Below are positions 46,460 to 55,481 of a DNA stretch of 64,000 nt, piece by piece. This stretch comes from Acidobacteriota bacterium (GTDB lineage Bacteria > Acidobacteriota > Blastocatellia > RBC074). Position 1 is the first letter of the stretch; each line of letters opens with the position of its first letter. Under the pieces are notes generated by a model. That model made no database searches. It was not told where the DNA came from and was given only the letters and a program-made list of their open reading frames with translations. The stretch covers positions 434,001 to 498,000 of the forward strand of contig JAFDVI010000024.1 in the NCBI GenBank assembly GCA_018269055.1, written 5' to 3'. Position numbers and translations under genes: made by a program.

Positions 46460-47773
46460 TTAGGGTTTCAACCGATACAGCATTCTGGGGAAGGGAATGG
46501 TTTCGCGTACGTGTTCAATACCGCAAAGCCACGTTACACATCGTTCGATTCCCATGCCGAATCCTCCATGCGGAACGCTGCCGTATTTGCGCAAATCCAG
46601 ATACCAGTCAAACGCTTCGGGCGGCAAATTGTGTTCGTGAATGCGTTGCAGCAGCAGTTCGTGCGAAGACATGCGTTCGCCGCCGCCAATAACTTCGCCG
46701 TATCCTTCCGGGGCGAGCACATCCACGCACAATGCCAGATCAGGCCGCTGCGGATCAGGTTCCATGTAAAACGCTTTCACCGCCGCCGGATACCGATGCA
46801 CCATCACAGGTTTGTCGTACTGCGATGAAATGTAAGTTTCATCCGGCGCACCAAGATCGCCGCCCCATTCAAACCGGTGTTCCAGTTTGCCTTCGGCATG
46901 AGCCTGCTGAAGCATCTTCACTGCGTCGTCATATTGCAGGCGAGGAAACGGCGGCACGATGGCTTCCAACTTGGAAACATCGCGTTCCAGCACTTTCAAT
47001 TCTTCCTGCCTGCTTTCCAGCACGCGGCTGACAATGTAACTGATGAAGTTTTCGGCCAGTTCCATCACGTCGTCCAGCTTGGCATAAGCGACTTCCGGTT
47101 CGACCATCCAGAATTCGGTCAGATGGCGGCGCGTTTTGGATTTTTCCGCGCGAAACGTGGGACCGAAGCAATACACTTTGCCAAACGCCGCCGCGGTGGC
47201 TTCGTTGTAAAGCTGCCCCGACTGCGACAGATACGCCTTTTCATCGTCGAAGTAATTCACCTCGAACAAGGTCGAGGTTCCTTCGCAAGCCGCAGGCGTG
47301 AAAATCGGCGTGTCGCACAGCGTAAAGCCGTTCGAGTCGAAAAAGTCACGGACAGATTTGATGATCGTGTGGCGGACTTTCAGAATGGCATGCTGCCGCC
47401 GCGACCGCAGCCACAAATGGCGATGATCCATCAGGAATTCGACGCCGTGTTCTTTGGGCGTAATCGGGTATTCTTCGGTCAACTTGAGGATTTCAACCGT
47501 CTTGATGTCCATCTCATAAACGCCCGGCTTTTTCGGATGCTCGCGCGGCACGCCAGCGACAATGATCGAAGATTCCTGTGTTGCCTTTTCCGTGTTGCCC
47601 CAGGTTTCGTCGCTCACGTCTTTTTTTGACACGACTCCCTGAATGATGCCGGAACCGTCACGGATTTCCAGAAAGCCCAACTTGCCACTCGACCGTTTGT
47701 TGTACAGCCAGCCTTTGATGGTGACCTCTTCGCCAAGATGTTTTGAAATGTCAGAAATATATGTTTGCTTCAT
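46460..47773 (-). CDS. asnS: Asparaginyl-tRNA synthetase
   Basis: Class IIb synthetase charging tRNA-Asn. The 437 residues have an N-terminal OB fold ([24 protein letters not shown]) and a class II core with motif 2 ([25 protein letters not shown]) and motif 3 ([12 protein letters not shown]). [12 protein letters not shown] and the ending [13 protein letters not shown] are AsnRS features. The start overlaps the kptA stop (ATGA), so it is coupled to the RNA 2'-phosphotransferase. Confidence 0.97.
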   Translation of the reverse strand: MKQTYISDISKHLGEEVTIKGWLYNKRSSGKLGFLEIRDGSGIIQGVVSKKDVSDETWGNTEKATQESSIIVAGVPREHPKKPGVYEMDIKTVEILKLTEEYPITPKEHGVEFLMDHRHLWLRSRRQHAILKVRHTIIKSVRDFFDSNGFTLCDTPIFTPAACEGTSTLFEVNYFDDEKAYLSQSGQLYNEATAAAFGKVYCFGPTFRAEKSKTRRHLTEFWMVEPEVAYAKLDDVMELAENFISYIVSRVLESRQEELKVLERDVSKLEAIVPPFPRLQYDDAVKMLQQAHAEGKLEHRFEWGGDLGAPDETYISSQYDKPVMVHRYPAAVKAFYMEPDPQRPDLALCVDVLAPEGYGEVIGGGERMSSHELLLQRIHEHNLPPEAFDWYLDLRKYGSVPHGGFGMGIERCVTWLCGIEHVRETIPFPRMLYRLKP

Positions 47774-48312
47774 AAAAACACCAGGTAAGGAACGGGGACG
47801 TGTTCCGTCAACCAGACTCCATTTGTTGAAAGATAAAAAGTGAAACCGTCTTGCTGCATGGTTTCCGCGTTCACGTGCAATACAACCGGTTTGCCATGTC
47901 GCTGGCCGACTTTGGTCGCCGTTTCAATGTCGGCGGACAAATGCACGTGATGGCGCTGCCCTTTGAGCAATCCGTGTTCTTTGATCGAAGCCAAAAAACG
48001 TTCTGCCGTGCCATGAAATAACCTGGCTGGCGGCATTGCCGGTTCATATCCCAACTCAACTTCAACCGAATGACCTTGGTTGGCGCGGATCAGCAAACCG
48101 TCATCGCTAAATGAAAATCTTTGTTTATCATTGCTGGCCACGACGCGTCGAAGCTGCTCCGGGGTAATAACGGTTCCGTGCTCGCGACAAGCTGTCAGCA
48201 ATTCCTCCACGGAAACCCAGCCCGCGGCATCAAGAGTCAACCCGATGACGTCGGGCTGATGGCGTAACACCAGACTCAGGAATTTACTGATTTTGACGCT
48301 TTGTGGATCCAT
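47770..48312 (-). CDS. kptA: RNA 2'-phosphotransferase KptA/Tpt1
   Basis: NAD-dependent enzyme that moves an internal RNA 2'-phosphate onto NAD, giving ADP-ribose cyclic phosphate. The 180 residues show [12 protein letters not shown] (N-terminal lobe), [29 protein letters not shown] and [11 protein letters not shown], with the conserved Arg-His-Arg-Arg set plausible. Bacteria lack the tRNA splicing this enzyme serves in fungi, so its bacterial role is open. It overlaps asnS by four bases. Confidence 0.94.
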   Translation of the reverse strand: MDPQSVKISKFLSLVLRHQPDVIGLTLDAAGWVSVEELLTACREHGTVITPEQLRRVVASNDKQRFSFSDDGLLIRANQGHSVEVELGYEPAMPPARLFHGTAERFLASIKEHGLLKGQRHHVHLSADIETATKVGQRHGKPVVLHVNAETMQQDGFTFYLSTNGVWLTEHVPVPYLVFL

Positions 48313-48330
48313 TCAACTCACTCTGATGGG

Positions 48331-49434
48331 TTAAATGCTTTCCAGCGCCGCGCGCAACGAAGGGTATTCTTTCATTCCCGCTTTGCTCATCGCTCGCAGC
48401 ACGGTTGCTGCCGCCGGAAAGATGTATTTTTCATAAACCACACCGCGCCCAACAACTGCCGTTTGATATGAAAATGTACCCATCGCTTTTAATTGCCGCT
48501 GAATGGTCATCAGATTGAATTCGTAGCGAAAATCGTCGGGCTCGATTTTCGGCAAGCCCATCTTTTCACGCAAGCGCAAGAATAAATCCTGGCGCTCCAG
48601 CGCCCAATCTTCGTCCACTGGTTGTAACCGGCGTTCGACCAGCAGTGGCACCAGATCATACGTCGCCGGTCCCATTCGCGCATCCTGATGATCAATAATT
48701 CGCAAGTTGCCGCTGGCGTCCACCATCAAGTTCATCGCGTGGTAATCGCGGTGCGTTAGCGCTCGTGGGCGGGCGCTCAATTCGGCGGCAATGGATTGCA
48801 AGTCAGTTTTGATCGCTTCCGCTTCAGCCTCTGCGAATTGATGTTGGCAATAACTGCCAAAAAAATGATCGAAGAAATAATTCAGTTCCCACAAGAGTTT
48901 GTCTTCATCAAATGCCAACCGACTGGCGACAGAGTTCATTGTATAAGCCAAAACCGTTGCTGACTGAATTCGCGCGATCAGTTCAATCGAACGATGCAGC
49001 ATTTCTTCCGCGCCTGCTGTATCGTCATGCGCCTCTGCTTCGCTGAGCCATGTTGCCAGACTTATATCGCCCAAATCTTCCTGCAGGATGATGCCCTCGG
49101 TTCCGGCGACATCAATGATCTTGGGAACCGGCAGGCTGGCTTGTTCAAACAGCTTGGTCACATCCAGAAACGTGTTTTCCTGCGGGTTGAACGGTGAAGG
49201 GTATAAACTGACGATCAACGTTTCTTGTGGATGATCGCTGGCGGCAATGCGGTAATACTTGCGGGCAGAAGCGTCCGGCGTCAGAGGTTGAAAAAGCACG
49301 TCGTTAATGGGCAAACCGAAATGTCGCGCGGCAAAAATAACGACACGCTTTTCGCTTAAACCGCCGGTCGTTTTTGCCATTTCGCCCGGCAACATTTCAG
49401 GCGCAGAGATACTGTTGGTTTGTGTAACGGTCAT
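48331..49434 (-). CDS. AmgK-like sugar kinase (APH fold)
   Basis: A 367-residue aminoglycoside-phosphotransferase-fold kinase. [14 protein letters not shown] near the N-terminus, catalytic [14 protein letters not shown] and metal-binding [20 protein letters not shown] match AmgK, the anomeric MurNAc/GlcNAc kinase of peptidoglycan recycling. The MurU-like nucleotidyltransferase gene lies 140 bp upstream, as expected for that pathway. Antibiotic resistance is an unlikely role. Confidence 0.85.
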   Translation of the reverse strand: MTVTQTNSISAPEMLPGEMAKTTGGLSEKRVVIFAARHFGLPINDVLFQPLTPDASARKYYRIAASDHPQETLIVSLYPSPFNPQENTFLDVTKLFEQASLPVPKIIDVAGTEGIILQEDLGDISLATWLSEAEAHDDTAGAEEMLHRSIELIARIQSATVLAYTMNSVASRLAFDEDKLLWELNYFFDHFFGSYCQHQFAEAEAEAIKTDLQSIAAELSARPRALTHRDYHAMNLMVDASGNLRIIDHQDARMGPATYDLVPLLVERRLQPVDEDWALERQDLFLRLREKMGLPKIEPDDFRYEFNLMTIQRQLKAMGTFSYQTAVVGRGVVYEKYIFPAAATVLRAMSKAGMKEYPSLRAALESI

Positions 49435-49574
49435 AATTTTCTTGGGTCGGTCCTGTTGGCGGGCAAATCGTCTTCAGAGTTTTTCCGTAAGGGGTAGGCG
49501 CAATGAAACGAATTCAGTTGAATGCCCGCAAAATCAATTTTTACAGCCAGCAAAAATGATGGCGGATGGTAGCA

Positions 49575-50567
49575 TCAGCCGAATTTCACGACAAGATTCT
49601 GGCCAATAACTTCTGCTGGCAAAGCCTTTTCGGGCCTTTCATTTCCCTCGGCGGCGTCGGCTCGGACAATGACTGCGTGGTCAATTTTCGCACCGGCTGG
49701 AATTGTGACGTTGTCGCCAATGACGCAGTTGGTCAATCGCGCACCGGCTTCGATGCGAACGCATTTCCACAAAATAGAATTGCTGACTTCGGCGCTGGGG
49801 TCTATCTGGCAAGCTTCATCCATCACCACATCGCGACCTTCGCGGGCAAGAAATTCCAGGCTGATTTCCAGATACCGCTGAATTGTGCTGAGTTCGTACC
49901 AGGAGCTTTCGGCCCTTGCAATGTGGGCGGCAATCGTTTTGCCGTCGGCCATTGCACGCGGATAGACGTCCCTGACGGAATCAGAAAACACGCCGCGCGG
50001 AATGTACTCGAAAATTTCCGGCTCCATGAGGTGAATGCCTGTGAACATCAGTGGGGAATCGGGAGTTAGGAGTTGGGAGTTGGGAGTTGGGAAACCGGCA
50101 AATTCGGCGATGCGGCCATCATCCGTGATTTTGACTTCGCTGAAGCGTTCACGCCTGGGATTGGGTTTCAGCACCAAAGTCGCCAGCGCGTGTTTTTGCC
50201 GATGGGTTTCCAGTGCCGCAGCCAAATCAATGTCGGTAATGATTTTGCCATTGATAACGACGAAGGTTTCCTGGTTCAGTTGATTGCGGACGTTGTCCAG
50301 CGCGCCGGAAGTTCCCAGGATTTCCGGTTCTTCGACGGAATAATGAATCCGCACGCCAAACCGCGAACCATCGCCAATTTGTTGTCGAACCGAATCCGGT
50401 TCGTGGTGCAAATTGATGATGATGTCTTCAAACCCATAACGACGCAGATAATCAATTGTGAATCCGATCAACGGACGATTTAGAAACGGAATTGCAGGTT
50501 TGGTGCGGCCAATGGTCAGCGGCCACAACCGAGTGCCAAATCCTGCGGCTAAAATCATTGCTTTCAT
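49575..50567 (-). CDS. MurU-like sugar-1-phosphate nucleotidyltransferase
   Basis: A 330-residue NDP-sugar pyrophosphorylase, probably making UDP-MurNAc/GlcNAc from the AmgK product. [15 protein letters not shown] and [13 protein letters not shown] form the nucleotide and catalytic loop. After the GT-A domain, a C-terminal left-handed beta-helix is suggested by [21 protein letters not shown] heptamer repeat is inserted in frame in the middle ([13 protein letters not shown]). The start at 50567 gives an ATGA overlap with the CYTH gene. The C-terminal helix makes it longer than the usual MurU. Confidence 0.85.
   Translation of the reverse strand: MKAMILAAGFGTRLWPLTIGRTKPAIPFLNRPLIGFTIDYLRRYGFEDIIINLHHEPDSVRQQIGDGSRFGVRIHYSVEEPEILGTSGALDNVRNQLNQETFVVINGKIITDIDLAAALETHRQKHALATLVLKPNPRRERFSEVKITDDGRIAEFAGFPTPNSQLLTPDSPLMFTGIHLMEPEIFEYIPRGVFSDSVRDVYPRAMADGKTIAAHIARAESSWYELSTIQRYLEISLEFLAREGRDVVMDEACQIDPSAEVSNSILWKCVRIEAGARLTNCVIGDNVTIPAGAKIDHAVIVRADAAEGNERPEKALPAEVIGQNLVVKFG
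50054..50095. repeat. Heptamer tandem repeat inside the MurU-like gene
   Basis: Six seven-base units: GGGAATC, GGGAGTT, AGGAGTT, GGGAGTT, GGGAGTT, GGGAAAC. The array of 42 bp is 14 codons, so it keeps the reading frame. Similar heptamer arrays are known from cyanobacterial genomes. Confidence 0.85.
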
Positions 50568-51193
50568 AATTCGCGGTCGGTTTCGGAGAATGTCATATCG
50601 CTGAATGGTTTGCCTTGGCGTGCACAATCGGCGGCTTGTAAAGCCACATAACTGTCCAGCACGTATTCGTCGCGGCGAACCCCAAGCAAATTGATGGCTT
50701 CGGCAATCGCCGCTTCTTCGCCTTCAAGTTCGATGAAATTGCCGATTGGCGTTTCGTCGAACATCACGTGCAGGGAATCGCCACCGGGCAAACTGGCGCG
50801 GTGCACGGTGCGATATTTCTGGTATCGAAACCAGGGAGTGAATCCCAGCCGTTCAAAAACTGCCAGCGCGCAGGCCGGATCATCAAGCGCCGTTTCCAAT
50901 TCGAGCCGTTTTTTGAACTGCGAGGCTGCCGCGTCAGGCGCAGCCTTTTCCTTGTAAGTCATGGAACCGGTTTCGCCCGCTCGCCTGACGCGCAATACCG
51001 CGAGCTTTTGGCCCAGTTGCTTTACTCCATTGTCCAACAGCCAGTTGTCTTCAAAATGGCGCGGAGTTTCGATCTCCAAAATGATCCCGGCTTTCGCGAG
51101 CGGCTCAACGTTGTCGAATCGCAATTTGACTTCAATTTCGTGGGTGAAAATTTGAGATTTGGAATTTGAGATTTGAGATTCAGTGGCAGGCAT
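50564..51193 (-). CDS. CYTH-domain protein (class IV adenylate cyclase-like)
   Basis: A 209-residue CYTH protein. The HEIEVKLRF segment gives the ExExK triphosphate-binding motif, then [28 protein letters not shown] and FIELEGEE continue the tunnel-fold residues. Members hydrolyse or bind triphosphates (thiamine triphosphatase, class IV cyclase, triphosphate tunnel enzymes); the activity here is unknown. The only plausible start (ATG 51193) forces translation through a heptamer repeat ([12 protein letters not shown]). It is coupled to the MurU-like gene. Confidence 0.85.
   Translation of the reverse strand: MPATESQISNSKSQIFTHEIEVKLRFDNVEPLAKAGIILEIETPRHFEDNWLLDNGVKQLGQKLAVLRVRRAGETGSMTYKEKAAPDAAASQFKKRLELETALDDPACALAVFERLGFTPWFRYQKYRTVHRASLPGGDSLHVMFDETPIGNFIELEGEEAAIAEAINLLGVRRDEYVLDSYVALQAADCARQGKPFSDMTFSETDREL
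51151..51178. repeat. Heptamer tandem repeat near the CYTH gene start
   Basis: Four seven-base units: TTTGAGA, TTTGGAA, TTTGAGA, TTTGAGA, with a partial fifth. It encodes the N-terminal leader of the CYTH protein just before its first conserved motif. Confidence 0.8.
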
Positions 51194-51242
51194 CGGTATT
51201 CGACAATCGGGAAAGTAAGCCCCGTCCCAATCAGGGAAGCGG

Positions 51243-51821
51243 TTAGGCGGCTCCGACAAGGTGTTCAGGAACCAGATCAAACGTGCCGGGAGCGACTTTC
51301 CGGAAACGTTTGCTGCGGCTCAGGGAAACGGCAAGCGTGATCAATTGGTGTTGGCCGCGAAACTCAAATCCGCCAGCGGCCATGCGGCGATAAATTTCGC
51401 TGACGTGCAACGGGCCGTCGGCTTCGCGCAAAACGATGGTTGCCGCTTGTGGAATTCGAAAATCCGTAAAGCGCACATTGCTGTTTTTTTCGGATTGTTG
51501 CAGCTTGGCGACTTCGGCTTCGATTTCGGATTCAACAGAGGAACGAAAATCCGTAAAGTCCTGTGCGGATGTGTGGCTGCCGGATTTGTAATCGAATAGT
51601 TGTTCAGGAATTCGGGCAGATTGCGATTGCTTGTCAGACGGCAGTAGCAGACGCAAAAACGCTTTTTCATTGCGCTCAATCATCGCGTCAAGTTCCGCCA
51701 ATTGAGAGCGCAACGAAGCCGATTCCATTTCCAGGTCGGCAAGTTTAAGTTGGATTTTCCGCTTCGCTTCGCGGTATTCGCTTAGCGACCGCTGAAGCGC
51801 CGCCAATGCTGCGTCATTCAT
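51243..51821 (-). CDS. Coiled-coil plus HARE-HTH-like protein
   Basis: A 192-residue protein. The first about 65 residues form a coiled coil (LSEYREAKRKIQLKLADLE, LRSQLAELDAMIERNE). The last about 65 resemble the HARE-HTH winged helix: ATIVLREADGPLHVSEIYRRM, then FRKVAPGTFDL. HARE-HTH domains occur in chromatin, transcription and restriction proteins. Function here is unknown. It lies 12 bp after the polyprenyl synthase and 49 bp before the CYTH gene. Confidence 0.7.
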   Translation of the reverse strand: MNDAALAALQRSLSEYREAKRKIQLKLADLEMESASLRSQLAELDAMIERNEKAFLRLLLPSDKQSQSARIPEQLFDYKSGSHTSAQDFTDFRSSVESEIEAEVAKLQQSEKNSNVRFTDFRIPQAATIVLREADGPLHVSEIYRRMAAGGFEFRGQHQLITLAVSLSRSKRFRKVAPGTFDLVPEHLVGAA

Positions 51822-51833
51822 ACAAACTCAAAA

Positions 51834-52847
51834 TCAATTGTCACGCTCAATGATGTATTGAGCGATTTCCGTGAGCGCCCGCCGGTATTGATTATCCGGA
51901 AAAATTCTCAACGATTCCTGGGCGCGAACCGCATAAGAATAAGCCTCGGCGCGCGCTTTTTCCAATTCCCCGGATTCCCCCAGGATGGCTAGAACTTCCC
52001 GCGCACGGATGGTTTCGCCCGGCGGTTCTTCCATTGCAGCCCGGACTTGAGGGAAAAATTGGGGTTGAGAATGCAGCAAACGAATTAACGGCAACGTCAC
52101 TTTACCTTCGCGCAAATCGCTCAGGACGGGTTTGCCAAGTTTTTCTACGTTCGAGGTGAAGTCCAGCAGGTCATCAACCAATTGAAACGCGATTCCCAGG
52201 TTCAACCCATAATCGGCCAACGCGCGACGTTGGTCCAGTGTGGCTCCGCGCAAAATTGCGCCGACTTTGCAACTGGCGCTGAACAGGTAAGCCGTTTTCC
52301 GAACGACAATCTCCAAATGCTGCTCTTCGGTAATTCTGGTGTTGCCGATCAGCGTCAATTGAATCAGTTCACCTTCAGTCATCTTGCGCGTAGCTTCGGT
52401 TAGCGTATCCAGCAAATCCAAATTCCGCTGCTGCAAGGCTGTTTCAAAGGCCGTCATGTACAACCAGTCGCCCATCAGCACAGCCGTTTCATTCCCCCAT
52501 TGAGAGGAAACAGCTTTGCGACCTCGACGCATTTCGGCTCCGTCAATCACATCGTCGTGAACCAAAGTGGCCGTGTGCAAAAACTCCATCACTGTCGCCA
52601 TCTTAATGACCGAATCGTCAACTTCTTCGCCGAAAACCTTTGCCGCCAGAACAACAAGAGCCGGTCGGACGCGTTTGCCTCCGGTCTGGTGCAGGTATCG
52701 CCCGATGTGAGCGATGATTTGAATGTTGGTGCGAGCTTGGCGCTCAAATTCTTCCTCGAAACGCTGCATTTCGCGTGCGATCAAACTGAAAATACGCCCT
52801 GCGGTGGTCGCTTCGCGCGAAGAAGATGCGGATACAAGTGTTGCCAT
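51834..52847 (-). CDS. Long-chain polyprenyl diphosphate synthase
   Basis: A 337-residue trans-prenyltransferase of the octaprenyl/heptaprenyl (IspB/HepT) type, making the quinone side chain. GGKRVRPALVVLAA is followed by the first aspartate-rich motif DDVIDGAEMRRG and the second DDLLDFTS, then EKLGKPVLSDLREGKVTLP. Small residues upstream of the first motif (ATLVH) fit a long-chain product; exact length is not predictable. It is distinct from the short-chain synthase at 1-843. Confidence 0.93.
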   Translation of the reverse strand: MATLVSASSSREATTAGRIFSLIAREMQRFEEEFERQARTNIQIIAHIGRYLHQTGGKRVRPALVVLAAKVFGEEVDDSVIKMATVMEFLHTATLVHDDVIDGAEMRRGRKAVSSQWGNETAVLMGDWLYMTAFETALQQRNLDLLDTLTEATRKMTEGELIQLTLIGNTRITEEQHLEIVVRKTAYLFSASCKVGAILRGATLDQRRALADYGLNLGIAFQLVDDLLDFTSNVEKLGKPVLSDLREGKVTLPLIRLLHSQPQFFPQVRAAMEEPPGETIRAREVLAILGESGELEKARAEAYSYAVRAQESLRIFPDNQYRRALTEIAQYIIERDN

Positions 52848-52896
52848 AGTTTTGCGTCATCGGTAGCCAGTAAAAAATTGACCAGCGACGACTGCC

Positions 52897-53397
52897 TCAA
52901 TTCGATCTGTAATTCGTGTACTGCATGTCAATGCCAAAATCATGGGCCCGCAGGGCGGCGATCACTTCCTGTAAAACATCGCGATCTTTGCCTGCGACGC
53001 GAACCATATCGCCCTGAATCGAAGCCTGGACTTTCAATTTGGTGTCTTTGATGTATTTGACGATTTCTTTGGCTTTTTCCTGCGGAATGCCCTGTTGCAA
53101 CGTGATTCGTTGTCGAACCGTGCCACCCAACGCCGGTTCAATCTTGCCATAAGTCAGCCCTTTCAGTGGCACACCTCGTTTGACGAATTTTGATTGCAGA
53201 ATGTCATTCAGGCTTTTCAACTTGTATTCATCGTCCGAAGCCATCAGGATCGCTTCCTGGCCTTCCAACTCAAGCTTGCTTTTGCTGCCTTTGAAATCGA
53301 AGCGCGTTTGCACTTCTTTCATCGCCTGGTTGACTGCATTGACGACTTCGGCGTGGTCTATTTGAGAAACGATGTCGAATGTATTTTGCTGCGCCAT
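52897..53397 (-). CDS. YajQ-family nucleotide-binding protein
   Basis: A 166-residue UPF0234/YajQ protein. It opens NTFDIVSQIDHAEVVNAVNQA, followed by TRFDFKGSKS and GDMVRVAGKDRDVLQEVIA, all family signatures. YajQ relatives bind nucleotides, and one in Xanthomonas binds c-di-GMP; the function here is inferred. It starts the minus-strand run leading into the prenyl synthase. Confidence 0.94.
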   Translation of the reverse strand: MAQQNTFDIVSQIDHAEVVNAVNQAMKEVQTRFDFKGSKSKLELEGQEAILMASDDEYKLKSLNDILQSKFVKRGVPLKGLTYGKIEPALGGTVRQRITLQQGIPQEKAKEIVKYIKDTKLKVQASIQGDMVRVAGKDRDVLQEVIAALRAHDFGIDMQYTNYRSN

Positions 53398-53603
53398 AAT
53401 TCACAAACCTGATCAGAGTACATTGGCGTGCAGTCATCTCAAACTGTGCCGGGCGACCCGGACAAAAAGTTTTCAGAACTGCGGCGGACTTTGTTCAACG
53501 CTTTTTACGCTTGTCATGCCTACGGACTCTGTAGAAGGTAGGAACAAAGTTGTACCCCGTTGCTAAATCCATTGTCAATGAGAGCTTCGAGAAGAGGAGT
53601 TCA

Positions 53604-54389
53604 TTACAAGCGAAACAGCCGCCGAAAATTGTCGCTGGTTACGTGGCCAATCTCTTCGACCGAAGTCTGTTTTAACTCCGCCAACTTCTTTGCTGTTTCA
53701 ACGACAAAAGCCGGTTCGTTGCGTTTGCCTCGGTATGGAATGGGAGCCAGAAACGGGCAATCCGTTTCAATCAGCAATCGTTCCATCGGCACGGAACGGG
53801 CAACACTGCGAAGTTCTTCGGCGGTTTTGAATGTCAGCACGCCGGAAAAGGAAACATAAAACCCCATTTCCAGTGCGGCGTCGGCCAACGCCTGGCTGCT
53901 GGTAAAACAATGAATAATGCCGCCAATATCTGCGCCGCCGTTTTCAGCCCAGGTTTGGCGCAAAATTGCAATTGTGTCTTCTTCGGCTTCGCGCGTATGG
54001 ATAATGGCGGGGAGTCGCCGTTCGGCTGCCAACTCCAGTTGTCGCTGAAACACTTGTCGTTGCACGTCGCGCGGGCTGTGATCGTAATGGTAATCCAAAC
54101 CAATTTCGCCCCAACCGATCACCTTCGGATGGCGGCTGCAATCCAGCAGGATTTGTTCAAGCTGGACGTCGTACAAACTGGCTTCGTGCGGATGCAAACC
54201 GATGGCGGCATAAATGAATTCATGCTCTTCAGCCAACCGCAAACCCGGCGCAAGCGACCCTTTACCGACGTCGCTTCCGGCGATTTCCAGCATGATTTCG
54301 ACGCCAGCCGCGCGCGCGCGATCAATGACCTCCGCGCGGTCGGCGTCGTAGTTCGGAACATCCAAATGAGCATGGGAATCTATCAACAT
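53604..54389 (-). CDS. TatD-family metal-dependent hydrolase/DNase
   Basis: A 261-residue TatD/YcfH-type metal hydrolase with TIM-barrel ligands: DSHAHLDVPNYD, AAIGLHPHEA, GWGEIGLDYHYD, IIHTREAEED, GIIHCFTSS and LIETDCPFLAP. The order and spacing are those of TatD DNases. It starts one base inside the CurA-like gene's stop (TGATG), so the two are coupled. Confidence 0.95.
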   Translation of the reverse strand: MLIDSHAHLDVPNYDADRAEVIDRARAAGVEIMLEIAGSDVGKGSLAPGLRLAEEHEFIYAAIGLHPHEASLYDVQLEQILLDCSRHPKVIGWGEIGLDYHYDHSPRDVQRQVFQRQLELAAERRLPAIIHTREAEEDTIAILRQTWAENGGADIGGIIHCFTSSQALADAALEMGFYVSFSGVLTFKTAEELRSVARSVPMERLLIETDCPFLAPIPYRGKRNEPAFVVETAKKLAELKQTSVEEIGHVTSDNFRRLFRL

Positions 54390-55399
54390 CAGACTTTAAC
54401 CACCAGCTTACCAATGTTCGCGCCTTCGAATAAACGGTTCAACGCCATCGGCGCGTTTTTCAAACCTTCGACTTCGTCAATGCGATATTTGAGTTTGCCT
54501 TCCATCAACCATTTGCCCAGTTCGGTCATGCACTCCATCGCGCGCGGAGCGTAATCCATAACAATGAAGCCTTCGACGCGAGCGCGTTGAACCAGAATGT
54601 TGGCAAAATTGTATGGCCCAGGAACAGGCTCCGTAGCGTTGTAACCGGAAATCAAACCGCACAACACAATCCGAGCGTGCAAATTGATCCGAGCCAGTAC
54701 GGCATCCATGATTTCGCCGCCGACGTTTTCAAAATCTATGTCAATGCCGTTCGGGCAGTGTTTCTTGAGCGCTGCTGAAACGTTTTCGGTTTTGTAGTTA
54801 ATCGCGGCGTCAAACCCCAACTCATCCACGATCCATTTGCATTTGTCATCGGCTCCGGCGATGCCCACGACGTGGCAACCTTTGATTTTGCCGATCTGGC
54901 CAACTAGAGAACCGACTGCGCCAGCCGCAGCCGATACCACCAGTGTTTCGCCCGGTTTTGGTTGCCCAATGTCCAGCAAACCGAAATACGCCGTCATCCC
55001 GATATGGCCAAACAATCCGAAATGCGCAGTCAGCGGAACCCCCAAGTTTGGCAAAACCGTCATCGAGTTTACGCCTTTGCCGTCCGTGACGGCGTATTCC
55101 TGCCAACCGAAGAAACCGGATACGTGGTCGCCAACCTTGAAATTCGGATTGCGGGATTCTTCGACGACGCCGATGGTTCCGCCTCGCATCACAGCGCCAA
55201 TCGGCACGGCAGGCAAATACGTATCGCGCGACGCCCATCCGCGCATTGTCGGATCGAGCGAAAGATACAGATTCCGCACCAAAACCTGGCCGTCTTGCAA
55301 TTCCGGCACAGCTTCTTCTGTCCAGGTAAAATCGCTTTCTTTGATCAAACCTTCGGGGCGAGCCGCCAGCCGCCATTGATGATTGACTCTGTTTGCCAT
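54389..55399 (-). CDS. NADP-dependent oxidoreductase (CurA / leukotriene B4 dehydrogenase-like)
   Basis: A 336-residue medium-chain reductase without structural zinc. LYLSLDPTMRGWASRD, TAYFGLLDIGQPKPGETLVVSAAAGAVGSLVGQI and IDIDFENVGGEIMDAVL are signatures of the prostaglandin reductase/CurA group, which reduces alpha,beta-unsaturated carbonyl compounds with NADPH. The physiological substrate is unknown. Confidence 0.9.
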   Translation of the reverse strand: MANRVNHQWRLAARPEGLIKESDFTWTEEAVPELQDGQVLVRNLYLSLDPTMRGWASRDTYLPAVPIGAVMRGGTIGVVEESRNPNFKVGDHVSGFFGWQEYAVTDGKGVNSMTVLPNLGVPLTAHFGLFGHIGMTAYFGLLDIGQPKPGETLVVSAAAGAVGSLVGQIGKIKGCHVVGIAGADDKCKWIVDELGFDAAINYKTENVSAALKKHCPNGIDIDFENVGGEIMDAVLARINLHARIVLCGLISGYNATEPVPGPYNFANILVQRARVEGFIVMDYAPRAMECMTELGKWLMEGKLKYRIDEVEGLKNAPMALNRLFEGANIGKLVVKV

Positions 55400-55421
55400 G
55401 TTGGATGTCCTCTTGAAAGTG

Positions 55422-55480
55422 GGACAAGCTGCCAGCTTGTCCGGAAATTATTGGAAAATCAGCGCAAGCTGGCAGCTTGC
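55422..55480. repeat. Two mutually inverted short palindromes
   Basis: GGACAAGCT-GCC-AGCTTGTCC (55422-55442) and GCAAGCT-GGC-AGCTTGC (55464-55480) are perfect palindromic units, and they are also inverted copies of each other. They lie between the CurA-like gene and the ThrE-like exporter gene. Confidence 0.85.
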
Positions 55481-55481
55481 C

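Noticed and set aside
48331-49434. Aminoglycoside resistance kinase
   Set aside because: The fold is shared, but the motifs and the neighbouring MurU-like gene point to AmgK-type amino-sugar recycling.
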